Below, piece by piece: positions 1 to 7,257 of a stretch of DNA of 9,039 bases. Under the pieces are notes generated by a model. That model worked only from the letters and a program-made list of their open reading frames with translations. It was not told the origin of the DNA and did not search any database. The DNA comes from JACZWL01 sp046756445 (GTDB lineage: Bacteria; Pseudomonadota; Gammaproteobacteria; Steroidobacterales; Woeseiaceae). The stretch's first letter is position 1; each line of letters starts with the position of its first letter. A program made the position numbers and the translations under genes. The DNA is taken from positions 1-9,039 of the forward strand of contig JBHHWI010000117.1 of NCBI GenBank assembly GCA_046756445.1, read 5' to 3'.

Positions 1-68
1 AATATTACCTATCCGCTCTGCGACTATCTTTTTGGCACGGTTTACAGGGAACCTGACCAGAACCTGTC
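1..68. other. Non-coding stretch downstream of hemY; nothing recognised
   Basis: No minus-strand ATG occurs here, and a GTG at 36-38 runs into a stop after four codons. No convincing GC-rich stem with a T-run is seen, so whether the operon ends or continues to the left is open. Confidence 0.4.
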
Positions 69-1529
69 TCAAGATACGTCGTGAGCCGCATTTCGGCTCT
101 TGCGCCCTAAAGGTATGGGACCGGTCGGCGAGTATGCTGAGATTCGGGTTCCGTCTGGTCGTTGTGTCAGCGCCAGCTCATCAGCAATCCTGTTTGCCAC
201 AATGTCAGCGCGGGCGATTCGATCGCGAACGGAGACTCCGCCGCGGTAACTCGCCTCGAGTTGTAGTCCGGGCAGGTGATGCAGGCAAGCCGAGACTGCT
301 CTCATGCGTCCGTAATACCGACCGTGATACATCGGCATCGCACTGCGGTGCCGATCGATTCGTACCATTTCCGGATCGCCCCGGATGCCGAGCATCGGGC
401 CGATCACGTCCAGAATCTCGGCAACGCTGCGGTGATCGTCCCAGTCCACTGCTTCCGGCACACGCGAAGCCCCGAGATAGCTGGTCAACAGGACTTTCCC
501 CGCCGGGGCCCGGTCCGGGAACAGGCTGCTCATCCACAGACACCCCGTTGCCGCGACGTCGGTACGGCGCGGTATGAGGAAGCCGGTGCCGTCCAGCGCG
601 TGCTTGATGGCATGGCGATCGAATCCGGTATGTACAACGGCGAGAGGTGCGTACTGAATGCCGCTCAGTAACTTTGCCAGATCCGGGTCCAGGGGCGTAA
701 GCAAAGTTGCGGCGGCTTTCGCCGGCACGCTAAGCACGACATGCCGCGCGGCAACTGATGAATCGGTTCCGTTGGTCGTGGCCCTCGCCCGCCAATCCGG
801 TCCGTGTTTCACTAATTCCACCGCGGCGTGATCGGGACGAAATCGCATACCGGGGTTGTTCACCAGAGACTTCACCAGAGTGGACATGCCGCCGCTGAAA
901 GAGAACGCCTCCTGCGGCGTGGCGGTGCGCCGATTCAGGAACTTGTGAACGAGTATCCCGAGAGTAAGGCTTCCGTATCGTTTTTCCAGCGCGGTCATGC
1001 GGGGCAATACCGAGTATGCATTGGCCAGGTCCGGGTCCGATGCCAGTACCCCGCTGACAAAGGGTTCCATGGCGTTTTCCAGCACTTCCCGGCCGATGCG
1101 CCGATTTATGAAGTCGCTAACTGTTTCATCCTCGTGCCCACCCTTGCGGACAAACGGTTCAGCCAGAAGCCGCAGCTTGCCTGCCGGGCTCCAAATCGGT
1201 GAGTTGATCAAGGCGCCCAACTTCGTTGGCGCTGCGACCAGCTTGTCGTCGTGCATCACGTAGCGCCGCACTACCGGCGCGAGCATCGACTTCTTCGACT
1301 CGAGATTGGATTGCTCGATAAACCGATTCACCTCGGGCCGAAAATTCATCACCATGTTGGCGGCACGCTCGGTTACGTAACCACGGCTGTCTTTGTTGGT
1401 TTCGATCTTGCCGCCCGCCGTGGGGCTGCTCTCCCAGAGTTCTACGGATACGCCCTGGTGCACCAGGCAGGTCGCGATAGAGAGGCCGGATATGCCACCG
1501 CCGATGACCAGGACGTCAACGTCGCTCAT
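69..1529 (-). CDS. hemY: HemY-type protoporphyrinogen/coproporphyrinogen oxidase (FAD-dependent)
   Basis: A 486-residue protein whose ATG overlaps the upstream TGA by 4 bases. An N-terminal FAD Rossmann motif is clear (VLVIGGGISGL, residues 7-16), with an acidic Glu33 ending strand 2 and AGGKIET at 38-44, the usual HemY dinucleotide-binding signature. MEPFVSGVLASDP (154-166) followed by LEKRYGSLTLG (181-191), FSGGMSTLVKSL (211-222), and YRGGVSVRD near 428-436 are in the order seen in HemY proteins. These oxidise protoporphyrinogen IX or coproporphyrinogen III to the porphyrin in haem synthesis. The last 30 or so residues (from about 457) are a proline/basic tail beyond the core fold. A relative such as a carotenoid-type amine oxidase family member is less likely given the internal motifs. 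Its position last in a cytochrome operon, beside a NirJ-like enzyme, suggests a dedicated rather than housekeeping copy, which is inference. Confidence 0.83.
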   Translation of the reverse strand: MSDVDVLVIGGGISGLSIATCLVHQGVSVELWESSPTAGGKIETNKDSRGYVTERAANMVMNFRPEVNRFIEQSNLESKKSMLAPVVRRYVMHDDKLVAAPTKLGALINSPIWSPAGKLRLLAEPFVRKGGHEDETVSDFINRRIGREVLENAMEPFVSGVLASDPDLANAYSVLPRMTALEKRYGSLTLGILVHKFLNRRTATPQEAFSFSGGMSTLVKSLVNNPGMRFRPDHAAVELVKHGPDWRARATTNGTDSSVAARHVVLSVPAKAAATLLTPLDPDLAKLLSGIQYAPLAVVHTGFDRHAIKHALDGTGFLIPRRTDVAATGCLWMSSLFPDRAPAGKVLLTSYLGASRVPEAVDWDDHRSVAEILDVIGPMLGIRGDPEMVRIDRHRSAMPMYHGRYYGRMRAVSACLHHLPGLQLEASYRGGVSVRDRIARADIVANRIADELALTQRPDGTRISAYSPTGPIPLGRKSRNAAHDVS

Positions 1530-2809
1530 CGTGCCTGCCCTCGTGGTGGTCCGCCGCCGCCGAAACGCTTCGCCACGAGCTCATCCAGGTGTTCGGGCGT
1601 TACGCAACTGAGCCCCAGTTCGGCGACATAGGCTTCGGCGCGCTTTTTAACCATTTTCCGCAGAAAACCGGGGACCCGGGTCAGGCGTTGCCCTGCCTCG
1701 GTACTCCAGGAAATGTCGCAATGGGCGTCGTCTGACAATGGCTGAATGACCGGGCCGCCGCGCGGTTCGTAGTCGCACCACGGATCCGGATCCATCAAAT
1801 CACCACCCAGCGCGAGCGGTCGTGCACGGCAACCGCCACACAGCTTGCGGTACTCGCAGGCACCACAGGAGCCACGCAATTCGGGTTCGCGCAGCGATTG
1901 CAGTGCCGGCGAGCAAGTCCACAATGTCTTGAAAGAATCGCGCCGAATATTCCCGACCTGGTCGGGGATATAGGGACAAGCCGTCAGTGCGCCTTCCGGC
2001 GTGATTCGGCAGTAGTGGGTTCCCGCGATGCAGCCATCCCCGTCCTGCCCGCTGATGCGGTTCAGAGCCGATGCGGGCTTGCGCTGGTGGGCAATCCGCT
2101 TGAAGTGCGGCGCGCATCGGGCGCGGATAATCAGGTCCGGGCACCGTTGTTGAGCCTCGATCAATTCACCGAGGACCTGCTCGTAGCGCTTTGGTGTCAG
2201 GTCCGTCACGGATTCGCCACGGCCGGTGCATACCAGGAAGAAGATATTCAACACTCGCGCACCACAATCACGCGCGAAATCGATCATCCCCGGCAATTCG
2301 TGGGCGTTGTTCTCGGAGATCGAGAAGTGGATCTGAAACGACACGTCATGACGACGGCACGCTTCGATGCCGGCCATGGTCAGTGCCCATGCACCGGATC
2401 GGCCACGGAATCTGTCATGGTATTGGGGATCCAACGAGTCCACGCTGATGCCGAGGCCGAGTACGCCGGCGCGCTTCAGGGAGCGCACGCGGTGCTCCTT
2501 CAGCATGATGCCGTTGGTGCCGACGACCATGGCAAGGTTCAGGGCGGCGCCGTAACTGATGATCTCTTCCAGGTCGCGTCGCATCAACGGCTCCCCACCC
2601 GTCAACACCACCATGGGTCCGTCGCCGCACAGAACGACGTCATCCAGAAGCCGGCAAACCTCGTCGGTCGTGAGTTCAAGCGGGCTGCCGTTCTCTAATG
2701 TGTGTGCATCCAGGTAACAATGATCACAGGCCAGGTTGCAGCGCCGCGTGAGATTGATCGCCAGTAATGACAGCTCATTCTTTACCGGCGCTCCAGGCAT
2801 TGCACTCAT
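1526..2809 (-). CDS. NirJ/AhbC-like radical SAM/SPASM enzyme with C-terminal PCP_red domain
   Basis: A 427-residue protein starting at the ATG in the ATGA overlap, with GGAGG 9 bases upstream; an upstream ATG at 2881 would add 24 basic residues inside the preceding gene. The radical SAM cluster is Cys24-x3-Cys28-x2-Cys31 (RRCNLACDHCYL) with the GGEP motif at 71-74. The second half carries auxiliary iron-sulfur cysteines: Cys232 (RCAPHFKR), Cys260, Cys267 (HYCRITPEG), Cys278 (ACPYIP), then Cys315, 318, 324, 327 and 345 in a CGACEY...CGGCRAR pattern. This layout is that of NirJ (haem d1) and AhbC/AhbD (alternative haem synthesis), which alter side chains of sirohaem-derived tetrapyrroles. Residues 368-415 form a PCP_red domain (SW, RLTRVPGF, CVTPE) that those enzymes lack. 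The exact substrate cannot be told from sequence; peptide modification is an alternative. Its neighbours, a porphyrinogen oxidase and the PCP_red stress protein, favour a tetrapyrrole. Confidence 0.87.
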   Translation of the reverse strand: MSAMPGAPVKNELSLLAINLTRRCNLACDHCYLDAHTLENGSPLELTTDEVCRLLDDVVLCGDGPMVVLTGGEPLMRRDLEEIISYGAALNLAMVVGTNGIMLKEHRVRSLKRAGVLGLGISVDSLDPQYHDRFRGRSGAWALTMAGIEACRRHDVSFQIHFSISENNAHELPGMIDFARDCGARVLNIFFLVCTGRGESVTDLTPKRYEQVLGELIEAQQRCPDLIIRARCAPHFKRIAHQRKPASALNRISGQDGDGCIAGTHYCRITPEGALTACPYIPDQVGNIRRDSFKTLWTCSPALQSLREPELRGSCGACEYRKLCGGCRARPLALGGDLMDPDPWCDYEPRGGPVIQPLSDDAHCDISWSTEAGQRLTRVPGFLRKMVKKRAEAYVAELGLSCVTPEHLDELVAKRFGGGGPPRGQAR

Positions 2810-4752
2810 TGTCCACGTCCTCCGTCGTCGTTGTATTGGTCGGGGGCGGCCTCCGAGTGAAATATGCCCTTGTCGGCCCACGATTCACGGGCGCGCGCCA
2901 TTACCTCCGTCGTGACCGAAGTGACGCCGAGCTGTTGCGCACATCGCTCGACCTCCCTGATCACCATGCCTCGCACGATCTCCGGAATCTTCTGCAATCG
3001 TTGCCAGACGGAATCGTCCCAATGCAGTTGCGCGCTTTGTTTTGCCGAGCCTGCGCTCCATTCCGCGTATTTCTCTTCAAGCAATTCAGGCGTGACGATT
3101 TCTTTGCCCTTGCGCAGTGCGAACGCTTCGACTCGCCGCCGGGTCATGGTGCGTATGAAACCCTCCGGTACGCGGTGCAGCCGCTGCCTCGCCGCGCTGT
3201 CCCAGGTCAGGCTCTCGTCCTCCGTTGCCGGCTCCGCTTGCTCCCGGTGAGCAAATGGGCAGGCGCCCGCCGCCGAAGCAGCTTGCTGCCCGGGGAGGAA
3301 GTCGCGGACATGCTCGTGCTGAACCTCTTCTTTGTTGTCACGGCGCGCTTTCTTCTCGGCGCGTCGCCGAATCGTTTCGCGCACAGAGGGCTCCGCCACC
3401 GTTTGCAGCAGCGCCAAAGCGGCGTCCGACCACTCCATCTCCTCCATGGTGGTCTGGCCACCGCCGAGCTCGCCCGCGTCATGAGCCGCAACGATCTCGG
3501 CCATGGCCTCGCGAGCCTGCGCGGGGCAGAGCTCTGCCGTGGCTTCATCGACGATGCTCTCCGTGACGACCGTATGGCCGCGCTCCTGGGCGAAGCGCAG
3601 GATCGCCATGCGGACCATGTTCAGCGCGTGCGCAGGTACGTTTTCCATGCGCTTCTCGGCCTCACGCGTCCATGATGTGGTGACATCGGCGACGACATCG
3701 ACGCGCGGCTGATACTGCCGCTGACTGAGGAGCACGGCGCAGTCGACGTTGCGCAGCAACGCCTCCGCGTTGCCGCCGATATCAAGCTCCGGGTCGGCGT
3801 GAATACCCAGCTTGCCGATGACGAGCAGCGAAGGCTTGAGTTCCAGCAGGTATTTTTCGATGGCATCGTGAGGCTTGCCATCGAGCAATACCGTTTCCAC
3901 ATCCTGCCCGTGGTCCGCGGCGATGCTCCTCGCCACGGCGAGATGGCCCTCGTAGATCTTCGCCAGGCCGGAGTCGATGATCTCCTCGTGCAGTTTCTCC
4001 TGGTCTTTGAAACGAAATACCTTGCTGGCCTCTTCGGAAAGCACGCCGGCGATGCGATTGAATGCCACGTAGTGGTAGTACGGGTCGAAGGCGGCCAGCA
4101 CATGCAGCGGCACTGCCCATGCTCCAGCCAGCGATATCGCCGTCCTGAGGCCGCCGTAGGAACGCGCAGAGCCGTCGATCGCGACCGCAATTGGTCCATC
4201 GTTCAATCGCTTGAGCGGATCCTTGATGACCAGCGTGTCGATATTCGACCGCCGCGCGACCCGGGCGCAGACGGTGCCGAGCCGGCTCCCGGCGATGGCG
4301 CCGAGGCCCAGCGCTCCCATGACCAGCAGATCGTGGCGACCGCTATTGGCCTCGTTCGCCAGCGCCCTGTAATTCTTGCCTTCGAGAGAGCGCCTCGCGA
4401 GTTCGATGCCCAGCTCGGCACTGCTTTTCTCTGCCTGATCCAGATACGAATCGGTGATGATCGACAAGCCACGGGAGATCAGATCGTCATGCACCTCGCG
4501 TTGTCGCTCCAGCTCCTGTTCTTCACGGAACTGTTCGGGAAGGCCGCCCTCCATCTGTCGGAAGCGCGTGTCGTGCATCTTCGCAGCAAAGACATGGGTG
4601 CCGGTGATGCTTCCCTTGCACAGTGCTGCCAGTGTGGCCGCTTCGGCCATGCCTCGATTTGCATGATCGGATGAGTCCAGGGCAACGAGAATGTTCCTGT
4701 ATAACTCCGTTTCCTGAGCGAGTACTGCGGCTGGGTTTTCCAGATTCATCAT
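2806..4752 (-). CDS. Tandem universal stress protein with four C-terminal PCP_red-like repeats
   Basis: A 648-residue cytoplasmic protein. Start: first of two adjacent ATGs, overlapping the upstream TGA (ATGA), with GGGAGC 5 bases before it. Two Usp domains occupy about 18-178 and 186-343. The first has the full ATP-loop pattern G-x2-G-x9-G-T (Gly146, Gly149, Gly159, Thr160). The second has Gly313, Gly316 and Gly326 but Gly instead of Ser/Thr next, so its nucleotide binding is less certain. The tail carries four copies of a roughly 48-residue unit beginning at Trp361, Trp441, Trp517 and Trp578, of the form W-x3-A-x3-RL-x2-VP followed by a basic helix and a VT step. These match the PCP_red domain of the BchB/ChlB C-terminus; copy 2 is the most degenerate. 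Usual Usp proteins have 140-300 residues, so this is greatly extended. A tetrapyrrole-responsive or tetrapyrrole-carrying role is inferred from the repeats and neighbours. Confidence 0.87.
   Translation of the reverse strand: MMNLENPAAVLAQETELYRNILVALDSSDHANRGMAEAATLAALCKGSITGTHVFAAKMHDTRFRQMEGGLPEQFREEQELERQREVHDDLISRGLSIITDSYLDQAEKSSAELGIELARRSLEGKNYRALANEANSGRHDLLVMGALGLGAIAGSRLGTVCARVARRSNIDTLVIKDPLKRLNDGPIAVAIDGSARSYGGLRTAISLAGAWAVPLHVLAAFDPYYHYVAFNRIAGVLSEEASKVFRFKDQEKLHEEIIDSGLAKIYEGHLAVARSIAADHGQDVETVLLDGKPHDAIEKYLLELKPSLLVIGKLGIHADPELDIGGNAEALLRNVDCAVLLSQRQYQPRVDVVADVTTSWTREAEKRMENVPAHALNMVRMAILRFAQERGHTVVTESIVDEATAELCPAQAREAMAEIVAAHDAGELGGGQTTMEEMEWSDAALALLQTVAEPSVRETIRRRAEKKARRDNKEEVQHEHVRDFLPGQQAASAAGACPFAHREQAEPATEDESLTWDSAARQRLHRVPEGFIRTMTRRRVEAFALRKGKEIVTPELLEEKYAEWSAGSAKQSAQLHWDDSVWQRLQKIPEIVRGMVIREVERCAQQLGVTSVTTEVMARARESWADKGIFHSEAAPDQYNDDGGRGQ
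2819..2823 (-). promoter_or_regulatory. Ribosome binding site for the radical SAM enzyme
   Basis: Reads GGAGG on the minus strand, 9 bases before the ATG at 2809, inside the end of the stress protein gene; it supports this start over ATGs at 2881 and 2800. Confidence 0.6.
2878..3672 (-). repeat. Protein-level array of four PCP_red-like units
   Basis: The units lie at about 3672-3526, 3432-3295, 3204-3058 and 3021-2878. Each opens with a [STEH]W pair, then an acidic or polar residue, and alanine or valine. Units 3 and 4 keep RLHRVP / RLQKIP, units 1 and 3 keep VVT / IVT before a helix with acidic residues, and unit 2 lacks the VP and VT steps. A related fifth unit sits at about 1708-1565 in the next gene (SW, RLTRVPGFLRKM, CVTPE). 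The units are too diverged to be seen as DNA repeats, so this is an old duplication rather than a recent tandem expansion. Confidence 0.7.
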
Positions 4753-4937
4753 GACTTGCTCCCACGTTGAACGGCACCGATGACATAGACGAATATCCCG
4801 GACGCCACCAGCAGGATGTACATCTCGCTGATTGCGTACCCGCCGCGCCAGGCCAACATGCTGTCCAGCACGCCGAGTATGATCAGGGTGACACCGAGTA
4901 AGCGCGTGATTACGCCTTTTTGCCTGTCTGCGCTCAT
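4749..4937 (-). CDS. Small two-helix membrane protein of 62 residues
   Basis: Starts at the ATG overlapping the upstream TGA by 4 bases, with AAGGAG 5 bases upstream; its own TGA overlaps the next gene's ATG in the same way. The residues before this start, in the same frame, lie inside the cytochrome gene. Two hydrophobic segments (about 11-29 and 38-56) form a helical hairpin joined by WRGGYAISEMY, and both ends are polar and basic. No haem or metal motif is present. By eye it resembles the first two helices of the cytochrome encoded at 6472-7242: RLL then LI in helix 1, MY-x3-VA-x-G-x-F in helix 2. It may be a small accessory subunit of the same membrane complex. I recognise no named family, and the function is unknown. 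Confidence 0.75.
   Translation of the reverse strand: MSADRQKGVITRLLGVTLIILGVLDSMLAWRGGYAISEMYILLVASGIFVYVIGAVQRGSKS
4758..4763 (-). promoter_or_regulatory. Ribosome binding site for the stress protein
   Basis: Reads GGGAGC on the minus strand, 5 bases before the first of two adjacent ATGs (4752 and 4749), favouring 4752. Confidence 0.5.
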
Positions 4938-6472
4938 TGCTGCTCCTTGCCGGCACGTGATGCGCTGCGCGCCCACGCCAGCTCCCCGCCTGCGATGACA
5001 GCGATCACGATCAGGGCAAAAATCGCCGGCCCGGGTCCGGCAGGCGGCTTCAACAGCAACCAGTACCAGCTCGTCATCGTGTGTCTGGATCCGCGTTCGC
5101 CGTTGCTCCCGTCCCAGGCGGCCAGGGCGAGAGGGATATAGCGTCCTTCGAGAAACTGGGTATCCTGCTCCGGGTTCGCCGTCACCAGCGCTCTGCTCAT
5201 GACGACCCGCCAGGTCCCATCCCGGTAGGTACCGGTTGCGCGAATATCCGTCCGGGCGGCGTCCCGGCGCTCGATGTCGTCGATCCCGCGGGCGTTGATC
5301 AGAGAAACACTTTCGGGTTCATCGCTGCTAGGACTTTTCCATTGCCAGATGTTCACGACATGCGTGGAATCGCCCATGCCGAAGTAAGGCTTTTCCATTC
5401 CCTGCGGTAACTCCAGCGGGAGCTGGATGGCGACCGAGTCCTCGAAGACCTGCCCGTCGGCGATTTTCTCGGCGGCCTCGTCACCCGGAATACTCCTGGT
5501 CCGGTCATCCCACTCCAGCAGGAATGCGATGTTTTCCTCGTCGTACAAAGCGCTTATCGAAATCGTATCGTTCGAGGGTCGGAACAGACGGTCTTTTGCG
5601 AGCAATTGCGGCACCAGGAAAAACGTGCTCGGTTGTGCCTGCTCCCATGCAGGGTCGTCGGGGGTATCCGGGACGCCGCCAGGCAGCGATACCGCTTTGA
5701 CCACCGTATTCTCAGGAAGGACGATCTTGTCGGTCTTTGCCAGCGAGCTGACATAGTTCGCGACATGCCAGCGTTCTTCCACGCTGAGAACCTTGTCGCT
5801 CACCGGATCGGCGAACGACGGCATCTGGGTGCCGGGGATACCGGTGGATATGCGGCTGTAGATATCGCGGGGATCGTTGCTGGCGCGAAAGGTCCACGGC
5901 TTGGTGAGATTTCTCGGCCAGGTCCTCTCTCCGTTGTCGTCCTTCAGGCTCTTTACGGCATCGCCCTTGCCCTCCTGCCCGTGGCACTCGGAGCAACGGT
6001 CCCTGTCGAGGAACAGCTCCCTGCCTGATTGCGCGCTTTCGGCGTTACTTTCGATGGTTGTGCCGTAGTCGATCTGCTGGCCCGGTTGCTCGTCTTCTGC
6101 GTACCCGGCAAGCGTCTTGATATGCAGGACGAGGTCTGCCATATCCTGATCCGACAACACGTCCCCCCAACCGGGCATGGCGGTGCCCGGCATGCCGTCG
6201 CGGATCATCCGCAACAGATCATCATCGTTCGGCAGGAACTCTTCGAAGCCGGAACTCTTGAACTTGTACATCCCCAGCGTGAAATCCCGGGGCGGCGGAT
6301 TGAGTCGCTCGGCAGCAGGACCCAGACCGTCGCCGTCGGCGCCGTGACATCCCTGGCAGCGATGGGCGTAGATGTCCGCTGCCCGGTCCCCGGTATCGAC
6401 CTGTGCGACGCCTGAGCGCGCCGCGCACAGCGCGGCGACGCAGATGACCAGCCTGGCTGTCGCCGAATTCAT
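4934..6472 (-). CDS. Two cytochrome c domains fused to an ethylbenzene-dehydrogenase/NxrC-type haem b domain
   Basis: A 512-residue protein. The start is the ATG in the TGATG junction, with AGGAG 5 bases upstream; it gives a Sec signal peptide (residues 1-24, ending GVAQ), which a start further upstream would bury. Haem c sites are CQGCH (39-43) with AMPGW (98-102), and CSECH (160-164) with QMPSF (216-220). Residues about 255-475 match the EB_dh family (haem-binding gamma subunit of ethylbenzene dehydrogenase, chlorate reductase and nitrite oxidoreductase NxrC). Seen directly are the KPYFGMGD segment with Met366, the expected haem b ligand, then VVNIWQWK, and SWYWLLL near 468-474. A C-terminal helix (about 481-500) and a basic tail anchor it to the membrane with the body in the periplasm. 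In this family the gamma subunit passes electrons from a molybdenum enzyme; no molybdenum subunit is in the window, so the electron donor is unknown. Confidence 0.87.
   Translation of the reverse strand: MNSATARLVICVAALCAARSGVAQVDTGDRAADIYAHRCQGCHGADGDGLGPAAERLNPPPRDFTLGMYKFKSSGFEEFLPNDDDLLRMIRDGMPGTAMPGWGDVLSDQDMADLVLHIKTLAGYAEDEQPGQQIDYGTTIESNAESAQSGRELFLDRDRCSECHGQEGKGDAVKSLKDDNGERTWPRNLTKPWTFRASNDPRDIYSRISTGIPGTQMPSFADPVSDKVLSVEERWHVANYVSSLAKTDKIVLPENTVVKAVSLPGGVPDTPDDPAWEQAQPSTFFLVPQLLAKDRLFRPSNDTISISALYDEENIAFLLEWDDRTRSIPGDEAAEKIADGQVFEDSVAIQLPLELPQGMEKPYFGMGDSTHVVNIWQWKSPSSDEPESVSLINARGIDDIERRDAARTDIRATGTYRDGTWRVVMSRALVTANPEQDTQFLEGRYIPLALAAWDGSNGERGSRHTMTSWYWLLLKPPAGPGPAIFALIVIAVIAGGELAWARSASRAGKEQQ
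4943..4948 (-). promoter_or_regulatory. Ribosome binding site for the 62-residue membrane protein
   Basis: Reads AAGGAG on the minus strand, 5 bases before the ATG at 4937; the strongest site in the window and good evidence that this small frame is a real gene. Confidence 0.7.
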
Positions 6473-7242
6473 CACGACTCCTGCTCCCAGGTCCTCGGTC
6501 GATGCCCGGTGTAGTCGTACAAAAACAGGATTACTTTCCAGATCTCGTCTTCTGTCAGAAAGTTTTCCCAGACCGGCATCGAAGACAGCCAGGGCGCCGC
6601 CTCCTGCGGCAGTCCGGGGCCGCCGGTCGCGATACGCCAGAACAGGAAGGACTCCTGGAGCTGGGCGATCGTGCCGACGTCCTGGAAACTCAGGGGGACG
6701 GGGTTCAGACCCTGGGCATAGGGCCCTTTGCCGTCCAGCTTGTCGCCGTGGCAATAGTGGCAGTTCCTGATGTGGACCTCGGCACCCTCCGCCACGAGCA
6801 GTTGATACTTCTCGGGATCTTCTTTCTCGTATCTCCGATAGGGATTTTCCAGCGTCAGCAGGTCAAAGCGCTTGCCGAAGATCTTTACTGTCGATGGCGG
6901 CGCCGGATGGATGCTTCGCAGTTCCACCGGTGCGTCGAAGCCCGGCAGCATCGCATTGAACGTGTATGCGCCGGCCAGCAGCGGGACTGCGACGAATACT
7001 GCATTACGAACGCGTTTCCTTGCCGGATCCTCCACCAGCGCTTTTATCGGCGCGATCAGCTCCCGGGTGCTCTCATCGGTGAACGTAAACACCATGAACA
7101 GCCCTGCGGCCACGAAAAACATATACATGGTCAGAAGGCTCGAAGGGACAGGCTGGCCGAGGATGAGCCCGAAGACGGCCTTGAAAGCGGCATAGATGCC
7201 GACGAATATCAATACCGCCTGCAACAATCTGGGAATCTTCAT
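6472..7242 (-). CDS. Membrane cytochrome c with three N-terminal helices and one haem
   Basis: A 256-residue protein starting 15 bases after the preceding TAG stop, with only a poor Shine-Dalgarno match. Three hydrophobic segments lie at about 6-28, 34-54 and 80-98. A single class I cytochrome c domain follows, with CHYCH at 161-165 and SSMPVW at 221-226 giving the likely axial Met222. The C-terminal stretch (LTEDEIWKVILFLYDYTG) is the usual last helix of a monohaem cytochrome c. An odd number of helices places the haem domain on the opposite side from the N-terminus, expected to be periplasmic. Its TGA stop shares one base with the ATG of the next gene (TGATG), implying translational coupling. 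It is likely an electron-transfer subunit of the same complex as its neighbours. The first two helices resemble the whole of the 62-residue protein encoded at 4749-4937. Confidence 0.85.
   Translation of the reverse strand: MKIPRLLQAVLIFVGIYAAFKAVFGLILGQPVPSSLLTMYMFFVAAGLFMVFTFTDESTRELIAPIKALVEDPARKRVRNAVFVAVPLLAGAYTFNAMLPGFDAPVELRSIHPAPPSTVKIFGKRFDLLTLENPYRRYEKEDPEKYQLLVAEGAEVHIRNCHYCHGDKLDGKGPYAQGLNPVPLSFQDVGTIAQLQESFLFWRIATGGPGLPQEAAPWLSSMPVWENFLTEDEIWKVILFLYDYTGHRPRTWEQES
6478..6482 (-). promoter_or_regulatory. Ribosome binding site for the c/b-haem fusion protein
   Basis: Reads AGGAG on the minus strand, 5 bases before the ATG at 6472. It fixes the start at the signal-peptide methionine. 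Confidence 0.65.
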
Positions 7243-7257
7243 GCCATGCGCACCGTG

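Noticed and set aside
83..99. Perfect 6-base inverted repeat (GAGCCG, 5-base loop, CGGCTC) as a terminator
   Set aside because: It lies within the last codons of hemY, the stem is short and no T-run follows on the minus strand.
2767..3675. Long plus-strand open frame (302 codons)
   Set aside because: It lies opposite the stress protein gene, is arginine/leucine-rich without any domain motif, and is explained by the codon use of the GC-rich minus-strand gene. The same holds for the plus-strand frames at 3799-4674, 6502-7512 and 1898-2698.
4088..4205. Gene for a separate stress protein starting in the middle of the Usp gene
   Set aside because: The second Usp domain is in frame with the first and with the PCP_red tail, with no stop or ribosome binding site between them.
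6473..6754. Longer start for the c/b-haem fusion protein at 6754
   Set aside because: It would put 94 arginine/proline-rich residues ahead of a clear signal peptide and overlap the upstream cytochrome gene.
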